Origin: Elymus sibiricus
Lineage: Eukaryota > Streptophyta > Magnoliopsida > Poales > Poaceae
Reading direction: 5' to 3'
DNA length: 64,000 nt
Assembly (NCBI GenBank): GCA_039707655.1
Contig: CM077666.1
Coordinates: 400,601,886 to 400,665,885, forward strand
Made by a program: the position numbers and the translations under genes. The stretch's first letter is position 1, and each line of letters starts with the position of its first letter. This document shows, piece after piece, positions 1 to 10,689 of the stretch. Under the pieces are notes generated by a model. It searched no databases and was not told the origin of the DNA. It worked only from the letters and a program-made list of their open reading frames with translations.

Positions 1-530
1 GCATTCCTCGTCATCTCTTGGCTATATGGTATGGTCATGGCAATGTCATATTCAGTTGTTACCCTAAACCCTAAACGTGGAACCACACCAAATGGATCTC
101 AATGCACACAATGATTTACCCAGGTTCGGGTCGCGCGGACGCGTAAAACTCTACTCCTGTTGTTTGCTTTATCTAGAGGTGTAAGAAGAGCTACAAATTA
201 CAAGGTGTAACCTTTCCCGGGAAGGGAAATGCCTAGCTATGTGCTCTGTATTTGCCTCTCCAAAGTGTCAACCAACTGACCGATGGACCGACCCTTAACA
301 CAGTAGCCAGGCCCTCCTTTTATAGCTCAAGGGATTACCACAGTGGCTACAGTGCATTTTACCTAACTCTGACGGAGTAGGACAAAAGCATTTAATGCCT
401 CCATTAGGTGTCACTCTCTTCTTGACCCCGGGAACAAACCCCTGTCACTTTATGTTGAGCGGCGTAACTACCTGTTATCGAAATCGTTCTCATCATCATT
501 AATTTTCTCACTACAATAGTAAAGAAAAAA
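1..530 (-). mobile_element. LTR-like fragment, reverse orientation
   Basis: No gene is visible here. On the minus strand there is a clean TATA box, TATAAAA at about 318-324, followed by GGAGGGC, the layout of a Gypsy or Copia LTR promoter. The plus strand has the ACCCAGGTTCGGG block that I associate with Triticeae LTRs. Telomere-like CCCTAAACCCTAAA lies at 62-76. The window edge cuts the left side, so I cannot find the partner LTR or a target duplication. The family is not identified. Confidence 0.35.
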
Positions 531-1573
531 AAATCTAGCAATCAATATCAAAGCATGTATCGTTCAATTGACAACTTGAAAAGCACAAGTAGTCGTTGGT
601 GCTGCGGGACGCTGAGGGGGAAGCGTCGAGGCGACCGTCGCCTTCTTCTTCACCAACACAATCCGCCGCCTTGGCCGACGGTCGACGGTTCCATTTGCCG
701 ACCGGCTGGGCCAAGGGCAGTAGGGTGGTGGCGGCAGAGAAACCGGCGACCACCGCCAGTAACCGAGAGCTCTCAATCAAGTTCTTCCCTTGAAGCAGCC
801 ATTTTGGTCCTTGCGGCGCTGAATTCTCGATCGATGGTGGATCTGTGGCACCGGCGAGGATGGCCGTTGGCGCGGTGACGAAGCGAGTGGCGGCGACGTC
901 AGGGTCGGGAGGGAAAGTTGCGAACAAGTAGGAAGTAGCTTGGCACGTCCCTTTAATGCCGGTCCTCACCTTTTCCGGGGCCCTTCTGCCATGGACATCC
1001 CTATGATGTGTAGTCTAGGTTCGTTTCCATGCTTCAATCCGATCCGAGACAGAATTTCAGCAACGTCTTCCCTGTTGTTCTCCGGACACACATTCTCTTG
1101 GCTTGTTGTCAAAACATGTACTTGGAGAGCATGGAGGTGCTGCCGATTCTGTCTTGGATCGGAGTAGAACATTGATCAGAGGGACTGCTTTGTAAAAATT
1201 TCTTGTGTGAGGGTCTTTTGTGCAAGTTGGCTTCGATGGTGCCATTTTTTTTCGTATGGTGCGTTATCTGTATTTGTAATCGTATGTATATTGTTTTCCT
1301 ACTCGTATAAATACAGATAGGCGTATGCCTATGGGCGCATTCCTTAAATAAAAGACTTGCTACCAATGCGATGCCACGTGAGGTGCAACCCGCGCCATAC
1401 ACCGTCGTACGGCCGACATGAGCGAGATTGGTTGTTGCACCGCGCGCGCTCGTGACGCGCATCGTGCGCCGACGAGCTCCCTTCACAACCGAACGAAAAA
1501 TAATAATGTCATGTCTGAAGAACGTTGCCACCAGCATACGAATCTACTGTAGCAGTGTTTCAGCAGCATCCTT
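531..1573. other. Intergenic, no recognised gene
   Basis: Several short overlapping ORFs occur on both strands (for example a 144-aa minus ORF ending at 535) but none matches a family I know and their codon use is not convincing. The region lies just beyond the 3' end of the bHLH gene, so its right part probably holds that gene's 3' UTR. A CACGTG core occurs at about 1376. Confidence 0.4.
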
Positions 1574-4500
1574 TCAGCCCCTGCGTATAGCTTTCTGAAG
1601 CGCCTCGCTGATCATCCCAGGTTCGACGGCGCCAGGACCGGCAAACTGCAACAGTTCACCACACTACATCAGTAAATCCATAATCATGGACATAGTGCTG
1701 CATTTCCATTAATTGCCAGATCGATCGAGCTTAATTAATCAGCTGCATGCTACCAGACCTGAGCTCGTATCTTCAGAGCCAGTAGGCCGTCGGGCGTCGA
1801 CGCGCGCACGGAGAGCACGTCCAGGCGGAGGCTCTTGATGGCGTCGAACACTTGTGTCATGAGCAGCTCCTTCCACCGGCATTGCACCTCCAGGAGCACC
1901 TCTTTGTCCGTCACGGTGACGTTGACAACGTTGGTCGGGCCGTCGTCCTTGTCCGCGTCGTCCCCGCCGAGCTCCGACGCCTTTCTCTTGGATCCGGCTA
2001 ACGCCTTCTTCCCGGCGACGTCATGTCGTCTCCGGACGCCTGTTTCGGCTTGCCCCGACGGCGCCCTGTTGGATTCTAGCTCCTCCACCTTTTGTTCCAG
2101 CTCTCTGAGATAGGCTATGGTTTCAGTTAGGATGGATGCCTTGTCCACCTGCAAGAACAGTTCAGAAAAAATGTATGAAACACATCTGTGTACAATATTT
2201 TTTTGGACCCCTTAGCTGGCGAGCGTTAGCCAGGAGGGGTGGCATTTGCTAACATCTTGATGGCATTTTTAGTTGTGTGTGGAGTGGCAGTCAATCATCT
2301 CAGAAAATACCATGTCGCTCTGAAGAAACTGCCACCTCCGATACAACTAAAACTGCCAGTAAAAACGTTCGAAATGTCACCCTCTCCCAGCAAACGTCAG
2401 CTAGGTAAGATTTCCCAAAAAAAAATTACTTTTTGGTGATGTGCGCGTATTACCTTGTGAATGGACGGGACCAGTGACTTGAGAATCAGGAACATCTCGT
2501 TGAGCTTCTCCCGGCGCCTCCTCTCCGAAATGACATGGTTCTTGGTATTGGTACTTTCCTGAGCTCTCGCCGTGCCGCCGCCACCATTATTAGTCCATGC
2601 ACCACCGGCCAAAGCTTTCTTCAGTAACTTCTGCGACTCCCCGGCGACCGGCGCAGCCATGTCTGCGGCTGAGTCCCACGATCTCTTCCAGGCCGTAAAG
2701 CACGATGAGCGAGAGGACAAAACGGTGCTTAAAGTGGCAATACCATCAGTGATCTCGTCGGTGGCTGCAGGCGCCGGCGGTGCTTCCAGGGAGGACATGA
2801 CCTCTAAAGACCCGCCCATGATCCAGTTTTCCTCGAGGGTACCCACGTCCAGCTCGTCGCAGAGGCCGTAGAACCCGTTGATCTCCTTCGTGATACGCTC
2901 AAGGTTGCCGTCGGACAAGCACTCGGCCTCCCCTAGCTCGAGATCCCCGGGGATCATAGCGGCCATGGTGTTGTGGTCGAGGTCTTCGAACACAATGTCG
3001 GCGTCCCCAGTATCGTCTGCTGATGGGCTGGAGTTCGGCTCCTCCGACTTCGAGCATGTTGGGAACTGTAGGTCCCAGAAAGATGTGCCGATCCGGTTCA
3101 CCATGTCCTTGTCCTCCAAAACCTAGCAAATCGATTAATAGCACTTTGTTTTATTTTAACTTATTCAAAGGAATGAACACCATAAAAGAAAGCATACTAC
3201 TTTTCAATAAGGTCTGACTTCAGAGAGGAGAGACATGAACTTGTTTTAGGCATAAAAAAAGCATAGGGGGCACCCCTTCTCTGGAAGTTACGGGACTATT
3301 TTGCCGAGTTCTTTAGAGAGAGTTGTCTCGCGCCATCACTAGCATTTCGTTTGGTGAAGAACCGGAAAAACTCGTGGATTTATTTGGTCTTTGGTCTTCA
3401 TGACCTCATAAGGGTCCCATGAACGAATAGTACATTTTTATATATTTGGCTTTATTGATAAGAATGGTTGTGTGCATCGCAATAATACGGAGGCCAGAGT
3501 TTTTAACCTTCCTTTCGTAAAAATGGTGAAGCTAGGCAATAAGAGCATTTGGTTCATCTTAAAAACAAATTGTGATGATAAACAATAAAATGAAGTATTT
3601 TACCAAAGGTACTGGCAAAAACTAAGGGACAGCTAGTCAACAGCGGAAAAAAAAACAGTTTCTATTAATTATGTTAGAACCGGTGGATCCACATTCAACG
3701 GTTGCCCTCCCCCGGCCCGAGCACACTGTTTATCTTCCCCACGAACCCCTTCTTCCCCATGATCCCTTCTACCTCCATTGCCTCCGCCCCAGCCCACGTA
3801 CCGTTAACCAGACCACATGCCCCCCTCCCCGTGGCCGACAATGCTACCGCACACGCCTTGCCCTTCCCTCTCCACCGCCTCTGTGGTGTCCCTGCCTCCT
3901 TCGGCCATCCCTCTAAACCTCCACAGGCACCACAATTTCAACAAAGAGCCCGCAAACCCCACCCAAACCCATCAACCTCAGACTCCACCCACCTGCGACG
4001 CCGCTGCCTCGTTTGCGCTTGCCGCGACAACACCGTCTTTGGACTCGGGGCTATGCGTTGCTCTCACCCGAATCAACTGGTGCAATTGAAAATTCCAGTT
4101 ACATGTGTAATAGCAATTGCGAAAAACTAATGGGTTTAACTCAACCTAATTGTTGCACATGAGATTTGCCCCTGTAAGGGACGACGTGTATGTACCCTTT
4201 GTCACCGCCATTGCTAAATCCTACCAATAAAGACTAGACCAGGGAATTTTCCAACTACATCATGTTCAACAAAACTCCAGAAAGGTCGGACCTGAGGCTG
4301 TCAGTTTTACTGCCACACTTGCCATGCCAACATTGCCATTCTGCAGCGAACACCAGTGGAACTCCATACACTTAAGAGAAGAAGTGTCGTCTTACCATGG
4401 ACAACTCGGGAGCTCACATACCAAAATGCAATGTGCATGTGATCACACTAGACCCATGAAAGAGTTTGAAGTTTGCCAAGTCCGTCGGTCAAGCCACATG

Positions 4501-6695
4501 TTTCCATGGTGACATCGTCATGCCAACACCCGATCCAAGTCGCACTTGATATGGAAAGAAGTCACCAAAACATAAAGTCATCCTACCAAACCTATCAAAA
4601 AGAATGCCACAAACAAATATGGTAAAGCACATGGGCAAAACCATTGCACTAGGACCCAAAATGATATGTCGCTAGAAACCAATCGCCGCGATATTGAGAT
4701 GAACAACCAGGGTACGTCGCATCGAGCCTTTTCTTCTAAGAGGAGCAACCAGGGCACATCGCCTCAAGCCTTTTCTCTAAGAGGAACAACTAGGGTACGT
4801 CACCCTTCCACCCTCAGGGAATAAAAGAGTGCCAAAGGCGAGATGGGCGAGTCAGAGGTACGACACCATCCATTGCCGCATGCCTCCTATGCTACAACAT
4901 CTAACCAAGTGGCCACTTGAGCGGTGTATGATTTCGCCCTTCGTGTTCCTCGCCCTAAGAAAATGGAGTCTTGCCGACAGCGGCAAGAGGAGTGGCGGAC
5001 TAGGAGGGCGGTGTTGGCCACTAGGTTTGTCCAGTTTGAACCACCCTAGAAGAGTTTCATTTAGAGCTGGAGACTCTACTCAGCGAACTTTGAAAAATCA
5101 AAATAATACTTACATGTTTCAAAAAAATTATGAAAATAAATCTACATGTAGATATAGATCTCTTGTACATATATGTAACGTTTGATTAAGAAATATTGTA
5201 CTAGCATGCATGTGAGCTATACAAAAAGACAGATGTCTGGATCTGGAAATACTAGTACACCTATTATTTGCTGTTTTTAGATCTATATATTTGTCTTTGT
5301 TGTCTAGACATGTATGGAAAGATGTATTCAATGAAACATATACTGATACATATATCTAACACATTTCGCATTTTTTAACAAAGAGACTCTATGTAGTCCG
5401 GCCGGGTTCGCTTTCCATTTTTTGGGGTAGTTTGTTTGTCTTAGCTCGTGCCGAGAGAGGAGAGAACCACACACAGTTTATACAAGTAGACTATGAAAAT
5501 ATATTAACAAGGGTTAGTATTCCGCTTATTGTTAAAACAAAGGTGAATATCATGTGCTTGATGGGACGAAAACTCACAGTATCTGTTGTCCCGAGCTCAA
5601 GCACACCACCCATTAAGGGAATGCAGGCGACTGTCTGAAAAAATGTGACCCAAGACACGTGCAGTTGGGGTCAGAAATCTGATCTGAACAGCATGCACAG
5701 GTGATAAGGTGCATGGCGTGCGCTCACCTGGATAGACGCCGTCTGGGTCAGCCGGCAGAGGTAGCATGGGCGCCATATATACATGGTGGGCATCATGATA
5801 TTAGTTAACAATAGGCAAAGATATATAGGAGTATATATATATATAATGATCTCTTGTAGTATTAGAGAGTGAGCTAACAGCTCAATAATTAACCGTAGGT
5901 ACCTTTGCTAAGAGCGCGCGTTGGAAGGTTTTGGTGTCCGCGCACTGAGCATTGCACAGCCAGACATGCTCGTTGCTCGCAAAGCTTCTGCCCGGCAGCC
6001 TGTCGACGGTGCAGCCAAATAACAACAAACACTTGAGTCTCCAGTAAATTAGTACTGTAGTACTACTATAATCTTATCAAGACAAGTGAATAACTAGAAG
6101 CCACTGATCGATGTAGGTGCACAAGTGGGCTGCACCGCTCCCTGTGGATTGGTAATGGATTAGAGGAGTTGTTCTTGAAGTACTAGTGCGTACCCTTGGC
6201 CAGGGTGGAAGCCGTAGCTCATGCAGACCGTGTAGTACCACTCGGCGTCCCCGAGGTCCTCCGGCGACAGCGCGGCGGCCGGACGCCTGACCCGGTGGTC
6301 GCACTGGCCGGAGAGGAGGGACTCGTAGAGCTCCCGCAGCTGCTCGCTCCTCTGCAGGACGAGCTGGTCGGCGGTGAGGTCCGCCGAGCTGGTGACCTTC
6401 CTCGTCTTTATCTCGCCGTTGTAGAACCCGTCCTTCCACGTCAGAACCCTACGGAACAAATTGATGGTAAGAGGAAAGAAAACGGCTTGCTTCTGACAAA
6501 TTGAAAAGTATTACACCTATCTCGAGTAATCGTACACACTCCGCATATTGATTATTACCCTGGACGGCTGGTTGAAATGGACCAGAATATGGCGTAGCTC
6601 CAGTTGACGCTCCTCACGGCGGCAGCGAGCTGGTTGCTGAATTGCTTCCCCGCAGGCGGTTCTTCATGGCTCGGACGAACTACTGGCAGCGCCAT
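1574..6695 (-). CDS. R/B-type bHLH transcription factor (Lc / MYC1-like)
   Basis: This is a predicted nuclear MYC-type regulator that, in its family, partners an R2R3-MYB and a WD40 protein to switch on anthocyanin or proanthocyanidin genes. Eight exons join in frame: 6695-6559, 6448-6194, 5999-5903, 5742-5728, 5634-5578, 3122-2454, 2148-1759 and 1645-1574, giving 563 residues (maize Lc has about 610). Residues 1-187 form the MYB-interacting region with the family signatures [20 protein letters not shown] and [10 protein letters not shown]. An acidic stretch follows. The basic region and first helix start near residue 382 ([17 protein letters not shown]) with the DNA-contact residues His383, Glu387 and Arg391; the second helix runs on from 411, then a C-terminal ACT-like segment. 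All introns are GT-AG. The start is the ATG at 6695, matching MALS... starts in the family. No break is seen, so it may be functional. Which paralogue it is cannot be settled from sequence alone. Confidence 0.9.
2205..2416. mobile_element. MITE in intron 6 of the bHLH gene
   Basis: The two ends are imperfect inverted repeats: GCTGGCGAGCGTTAGCCAGG on the left pairs with the reverse complement of CCCAGCAAACGTCAGCTAGG on the right. T-rich and A-rich tracts flank it, so the target duplication cannot be read. It has no coding capacity. The long inverted ends suggest a Mutator-like MITE, but that is inference. Confidence 0.5.
3266..3334 (-). pseudogene. Plastid 23S rRNA fragment (NUPT)
   Basis: Sixty-nine bases match the complement of an internal part of plastid 23S rRNA, including the universal block GAAGTTACGGGACTATTTTG and the plastid-specific GAGAGAGTTGTCTCGCGCC. 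The plastid sequence I know differs at only a few positions. The sense rRNA strand is the minus strand, the same direction as the host gene. It is a nuclear copy of organelle DNA, not a working rRNA gene. Confidence 0.75.
4701..4803. repeat. 41-42 bp imperfect tandem repeat, about 2.5 copies
   Basis: Units begin at 4701, 4743 and 4784 with the shared words CAACCAGGG and AGCCTTTTCT, followed by CTAAGAG. The third unit is partial. It lies inside intron 5 of the bHLH gene and has no evident function. Confidence 0.7.
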
Positions 6696-6928
6696 TACCA
6701 CACTATTGCCTTCCTTCACATGCAAACGAGGAGAAGTTAGAGCAAGCAAGAAAGTAGAAATAAACAAATTCAACAAAGATATAGTTTCATTTCTTGTATT
6801 TAAGCTAGCTGGCCATGAGTGGAGGAGAAACTTGCAAGTAAAAGACGTTTACTTGCGCTATGGAGACCCAGGAAGCTAAGGGAATGCTAAGAGGCCCAAC
6901 TTGTCGTCCGGAGAGGAAGATGGGGCTG

Positions 6929-6936
6929 GTATATAT
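6929..6936 (-). promoter_or_regulatory. Putative TATA box of the bHLH gene
   Basis: Read on the minus strand this is GCATATATACC, about 235 nt upstream of the start codon. It is the only TATA-like motif in the near upstream region and suits a 5' UTR of about 200 nt. An intron in the 5' UTR is possible and would shift the promoter. Confidence 0.4.
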
Positions 6937-7521
6937 GCAATGCGCCAAGAATCCAGGGACCAGGGCATGTTATATAGATCTGTCCTAGCGGCAGACGAGC
7001 AACGGGCGACTGCGACGCAAAAGCAAAGTACTGTACTGCACCAACATACATACAATTAGGCCCATCACTTTCTGGCTAGTAGTGCGCATGCCTGCTTGGT
7101 TTTCTCGCTGCTTAGTAAAAATGGAGTGAGATGCACGAAATCCTCACCGGTGTCTGTTTGACGGTGAAGCGACGGGGTGAGTCAGTTGTAGGGCCAGTGG
7201 GCGCAGAATAATCGACGTCGACGACGCGGAAGGAAACACGGCGAGCATCACCGGCGATGCGATTACAGTGTCACCAGGAGTAGCGCAGACGTTCTACCAA
7301 GAGAACTATTACCTAGTCTAGTAATTAGAGTGTAACTGCGAAAGTCTTGTACGTGTGTTCCGGCACCTCCTCTTTGCCCCCCACCAAGGAATCTACCATC
7401 GGCGTCAAATGGAATCCGGAGAATTACGAACTGGATTTACAGATGTGGTGGTTGGCTCAGTGAAAATCAAAAGGAGGTCAGAGGGGATTGGGACATGTAG
7501 GTCGACAAGTTTCTCCCTTAA
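6937..7521. other. Upstream region of the bHLH gene
   Basis: No ORF of note and no transposon ends were recognised between the TATA box and the Tourist-like pair that starts at 7522. This is the likely promoter of the bHLH gene. Confidence 0.5.
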
Positions 7522-7797
7522 GAGCATGGTTAATAGTAGAGCCAAGTATGGGTTGTATTTAATAGGCATGTCATCTACAGCCAACCTAAAAGGCAACTCA
7601 TATAATAGTTAGCTATAAACATTTATTATTTTACCACTGCTTGGCCTATCTTCCTCTCTCACAAAGTTTCTTGGAGCAGCCGGCTATTAATCTACAACCC
7701 GCTTATCTTCTCTCTTCTCTTCTCTCTCCTCCAAGTAAACAAAAATATTATATTTAAATCCTAATAGCCTGCTTACATCACCATATCAAACTTGCTC
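7522..7797 (+). mobile_element. Tourist-like MITE, copy 1
   Basis: The element runs from GAGCATGGTTAATAGTA to CAAACTTGCTC and is flanked by TAA at 7519-7521 and 7798-7800, the three-base target typical of PIF/Harbinger and Tourist elements. Internally it has the pyrimidine-rich CTTCTCTCTTCTCTTCTCTC tract that marks all three copies here. It lies about 600-900 bp upstream of the bHLH TATA box. Confidence 0.8.
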
Positions 7798-7800
7798 TAA

Positions 7801-8084
7801 GAGCAAGTACAATAGGATGACGTAGGCGGGCTGTAAGACTTTAAATATTATATTTTTGATAAGTTGGAGGAAAGAGAAAAGGAGAGAGAAGAGAAGCGGG
7901 CTACTGATTAACAGCCGGCTGTAGCACGCGCTCCTAGACACTTTGTGAGAGAAAAAGGTGGGTCATGTATTAACAAAGTAGTACATATTTATATGAAACT
8001 ATTATACTTGCCGGCTATAGGTTGGCTATAGATGATGTGGCAAGATCATATAGCCAGCAACTGGCTATACTATTAATCATGCTC
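7801..8084 (-). mobile_element. Tourist-like MITE, copy 2 (inverted)
   Basis: It is the same family as copy 1 in the opposite orientation: its reverse complement starts GAGCATGATTAATAGTATAG and ends GTACTTGCTC. TAA lies on both sides (7798-7800 and 8085-8087). The left TAA is shared with copy 1, so the pair forms one large foldback of about 565 bp. Confidence 0.8.
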
Positions 8085-8087
8085 TAA

Positions 8088-8965
8088 GTACTACTACTCT
8101 CATAGGCATAGCATTTTAGGCCCATAAATTGTTCTGTTCTAAATTTCCAAAGGTATTAATTAATATAGTCAGACGGCTTGTGTCAACTGCCCCTTAGAAA
8201 ATAAGTACACCAATAAAAAAGCATGTGTGTATTTCAACGAGGAGGTAACTAACGCATAATCCACTTGGTATATAAGGCTCCTTGTCCTTGTGGCCATATT
8301 TTCACGTACACAAGACATGTACTTCCTTAGAAAGAAGGCTCTAAATGAGCCCGGCTTTGAATTAATGAAATCATCAACCAGCCAAGAATTACTACACAAC
8401 CACAAGCCACAACGGCTGAAACCGATACAAGGGAGCTTACTGAGAAGCAAACTACACAACAACCATCACAAGCACCAAAGAATAGAAGAACATAGAACAA
8501 AACTTGCCAAGGCCGCTGTACTGCATATTGACACCGAAGATAGCAAGACATGTGTAGCAAAGAGAGGATCAACCAACCATCACATGTGCTATCTTCATAG
8601 GGAACGACCAGGAAACTGGAGGAACACACCACCTTCCTTCTCTAGCACTGAAGGGGGACCCTACCCACTTGCCTTGGCTCGAAAGGCGCCGCATCTCGGA
8701 ATGTAGAGACACCCACCCGAGAGCTAGACGGATGCCGTTCTCGATACCCATCACAACCACTTAGTGAGCACCTAGATTTGGGACACACCTTGCCGGTTGC
8801 ATCGCCACAGACCGTGCAGGGCCGACCCTGGGCATGTGCAGACGGTGCTGCCTCACAGGGCCCAAAGGCAAGGGGCCCCGCCCAGGTACAATTCGACCTA
8901 CAGATTAGCGATTTACATCAGGCAGCATGCAGACCGTACAACCCCTCGGTGCAATGCAGACCACA
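8088..8965. other. Intergenic, repeat-derived, no gene
   Basis: The stretch from about 8290 to 8700 is A/C-rich and resembles 3' ends of Triticeae non-LTR retroposons in reverse orientation, but I could not define its ends. CAGGGCCGACCCTG at 8817 recalls hAT termini with no partner found. No coding sequence is supported. Confidence 0.35.
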
Positions 8966-9374
8966 GGTATAGTAGTTAGCTACAAGGAAGTACTACTTTA
9001 TTAACATATGATCTACCTTATTCTCACAAAGCTTTTTGGAGCCCGTGCTACAGCCGACTGTAAATATACAACCCGCTTCTCTTCTCTCTCATCTTCTCTC
9101 TTTTTCAACTCAGCAAAAATGTAATATTTAAATTCTTAAAGACCGCTTACATCACCTTTTATTTTTTTGTGAATAAGCCCCCGGATCTATTAAGGAGGAC
9201 ACAAAGAGGTACAACGCACCAGCAACATAAGGAAATTACAATCAGGTCCCTGTGAGGACAACCCAGCAGAAACTCCAGCGCGAGCCGAGGACGCGCAGCC
9301 GCAACTGCTCTTACCCAGAGCCAGTGTGATCTTTGTATCTGCGGACGGGTTACATCACCTTATTATACTCGCTC
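8966..9374 (+). mobile_element. Tourist-like MITE, copy 3, truncated and interrupted
   Basis: From about 8966 the sequence follows copy 1 (including the pyrimidine tract near 9080 and the CCGCTTACATCACCTT word) to a terminus CTCGCTC at 9374. The left terminus is missing. A separate insertion splits it at 9159-9349. Confidence 0.65.
9159..9349 (-). mobile_element. Short retroposon inserted in MITE copy 3
   Basis: The insert is bounded by the 12-bp direct repeat TTACATCACCTT at 9147-9158 and 9350-9361. It starts with a T-rich tract on the plus strand, which is the poly(A) end of a minus-strand retroposon. At about 190 bp it is either a SINE or a 5'-truncated LINE; no tRNA-like boxes were seen, so a LINE 3' end is more likely. 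Confidence 0.7.
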
Positions 9375-10197
9375 TGAAGGATAATCGTTTGGTTCTCTTG
9401 CAGTTGTTTATTTGGAGGCAGAAAGTTGTTACGTCAAGCAGACACTATACATACAAGGATGAACATCTGATAACATTGAACCATGGCCATGTATATCGAT
9501 TTCAGTAGTGCTAGCTTAGTTACTCGATCTGTCCAGATGTGCCTGAGGACGCCGTGCCCTCTAGACAGCCGAACGTGCTCAAATGCAGTCAAAATCGCGG
9601 AAGCTAGACACATCACGGTCACCGCGGCCACATCAAATCAAAGCTGAAACCGACCGATTTGTAAGCCAGGCAATAATGCGCATTGATATAAATACGCGTG
9701 CGGCGAGTCATCAAAATTATGAGCGTGTGGTGGGAGCGGACAATCACAAACGGCTGAAAGACTCTTGTAGCGACGCGAGCCTCTCCGCATCACGAGCGTC
9801 TGCTACTGCGACGCTACTTTGCTTTCAATGTACAGATGGTTTTATGACGTTATATGTCGATGAATTAGATGGAAATCTCCATTAGGAAAACGGAACAGTG
9901 AAGCTATTTCTTGGGTAAAAATATTTCTTCCGGTGAAGTTATTTCACGATAAGACATTTTTAACTGGCAATATTTTCTTTCCAGCTAAAAAAATATATTT
10001 TCTTTCACTGTTGTCTTTCCATTCATCCCTTTTTTCCGTGGTTGTTTGATGTAAATTTTTGTCGCCGCTGCTACCTGTGTGTAGCTTGTGATCTCAGTTG
10101 ATGTGACATTGCCAGCTTGGTATCCACAAGAATTGCTTTCTTTTTCTTTTGTAAAACACACTGCAAACATGAGAGGGGACTTGTAGCACACACATCC
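9375..10197. other. Intergenic, no recognised feature
   Basis: AT-rich sequence between the MITE cluster and the CACTA element. Short ORFs (for example 9583-9885) have no family resemblance. Nothing else is supported. Confidence 0.45.
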
Positions 10198-10224
10198 CAC
10201 TACCAGAATAAGTGACGTTCCCAA

Positions 10225-10548
10225 CGGCCCCGACTGGGCCGTCGGCATAGATCGCGGTATGCCGACGGCCTAAGGCAAACCGTCGGCGTAGTTCGGCCGT
10301 CGGCATACCACCATCTATGCCGACGGGGGTCGTCGGCGTCACCAAGCCGTCGGCATATGTCGTGATATGCGTACGGTGGCCGTCAGCATAGACAGGCCGT
10401 CGGCATATATGTGGGCCCGGCCATCCGGTGGTTAACTGCCGTTTGACGCCGTCAAATGTATGCCGACGGTCCTAACGGCAGCCGTCGGCATAGATTTGGC
10501 CACCTCATCGATCCGCGGCACGTGCCATGACAGCGATCCATGGCATAG
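10225..10548. repeat. CACTA subterminal repeats, left
   Basis: Repeated 11-13 bp words GCCGTCGGCATAG and its complement occur in both orientations every 15-40 bp. In CACTA elements such motifs bind the element's own accessory protein. The same word fills the right end. Confidence 0.8.
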
Positions 10549-10669
10549 CTATGCCGACGGCTTTGCCGTCGGCATACCTATGTATTATTATTTATTTATT
10601 TATTTATTTCTAAATTGAAATTTGATTAATTTAAATGTGCCTTATCTAAACATAAACGTACATAGATAC
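10549..10669 (+). repeat. Left arm of internal foldback module
   Basis: About 120 bp starting CTATGCCGACGGCTTTGCCG and running through an AT-rich TTTA repeat to CATAGATAC. It is the near-exact reverse complement of 12089-12215. The pair encloses the 333-bp tandem array. Confidence 0.85.
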
Positions 10670-10689
10670 ACCACGTGTGTCTGTTGGGC

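Larger units (their letters stand above)
3123..5577 (-). other. Long intron 5 of the bHLH gene
   Basis: This 2.45-kb intron separates the N-terminal region exons from the large acidic/basic exon. It begins GTGAGT and ends TTTGCTAG (minus strand). It holds a plastid rRNA fragment (3266-3334) and a short tandem repeat (4701-4803). Pro-rich ORFs at 3671-4130 look like chance reading frames. No transposon ends were found elsewhere in it. Confidence 0.7.

Noticed and set aside
3671..4130. Pro-rich ORFs in the bHLH intron
   Set aside because: No family resemblance, three overlapping frames open together, and the location is intronic.
8817..8830. hAT-like terminus CAGGGCCGACCCTG
   Set aside because: No matching inverted end or 8-bp duplication found nearby.
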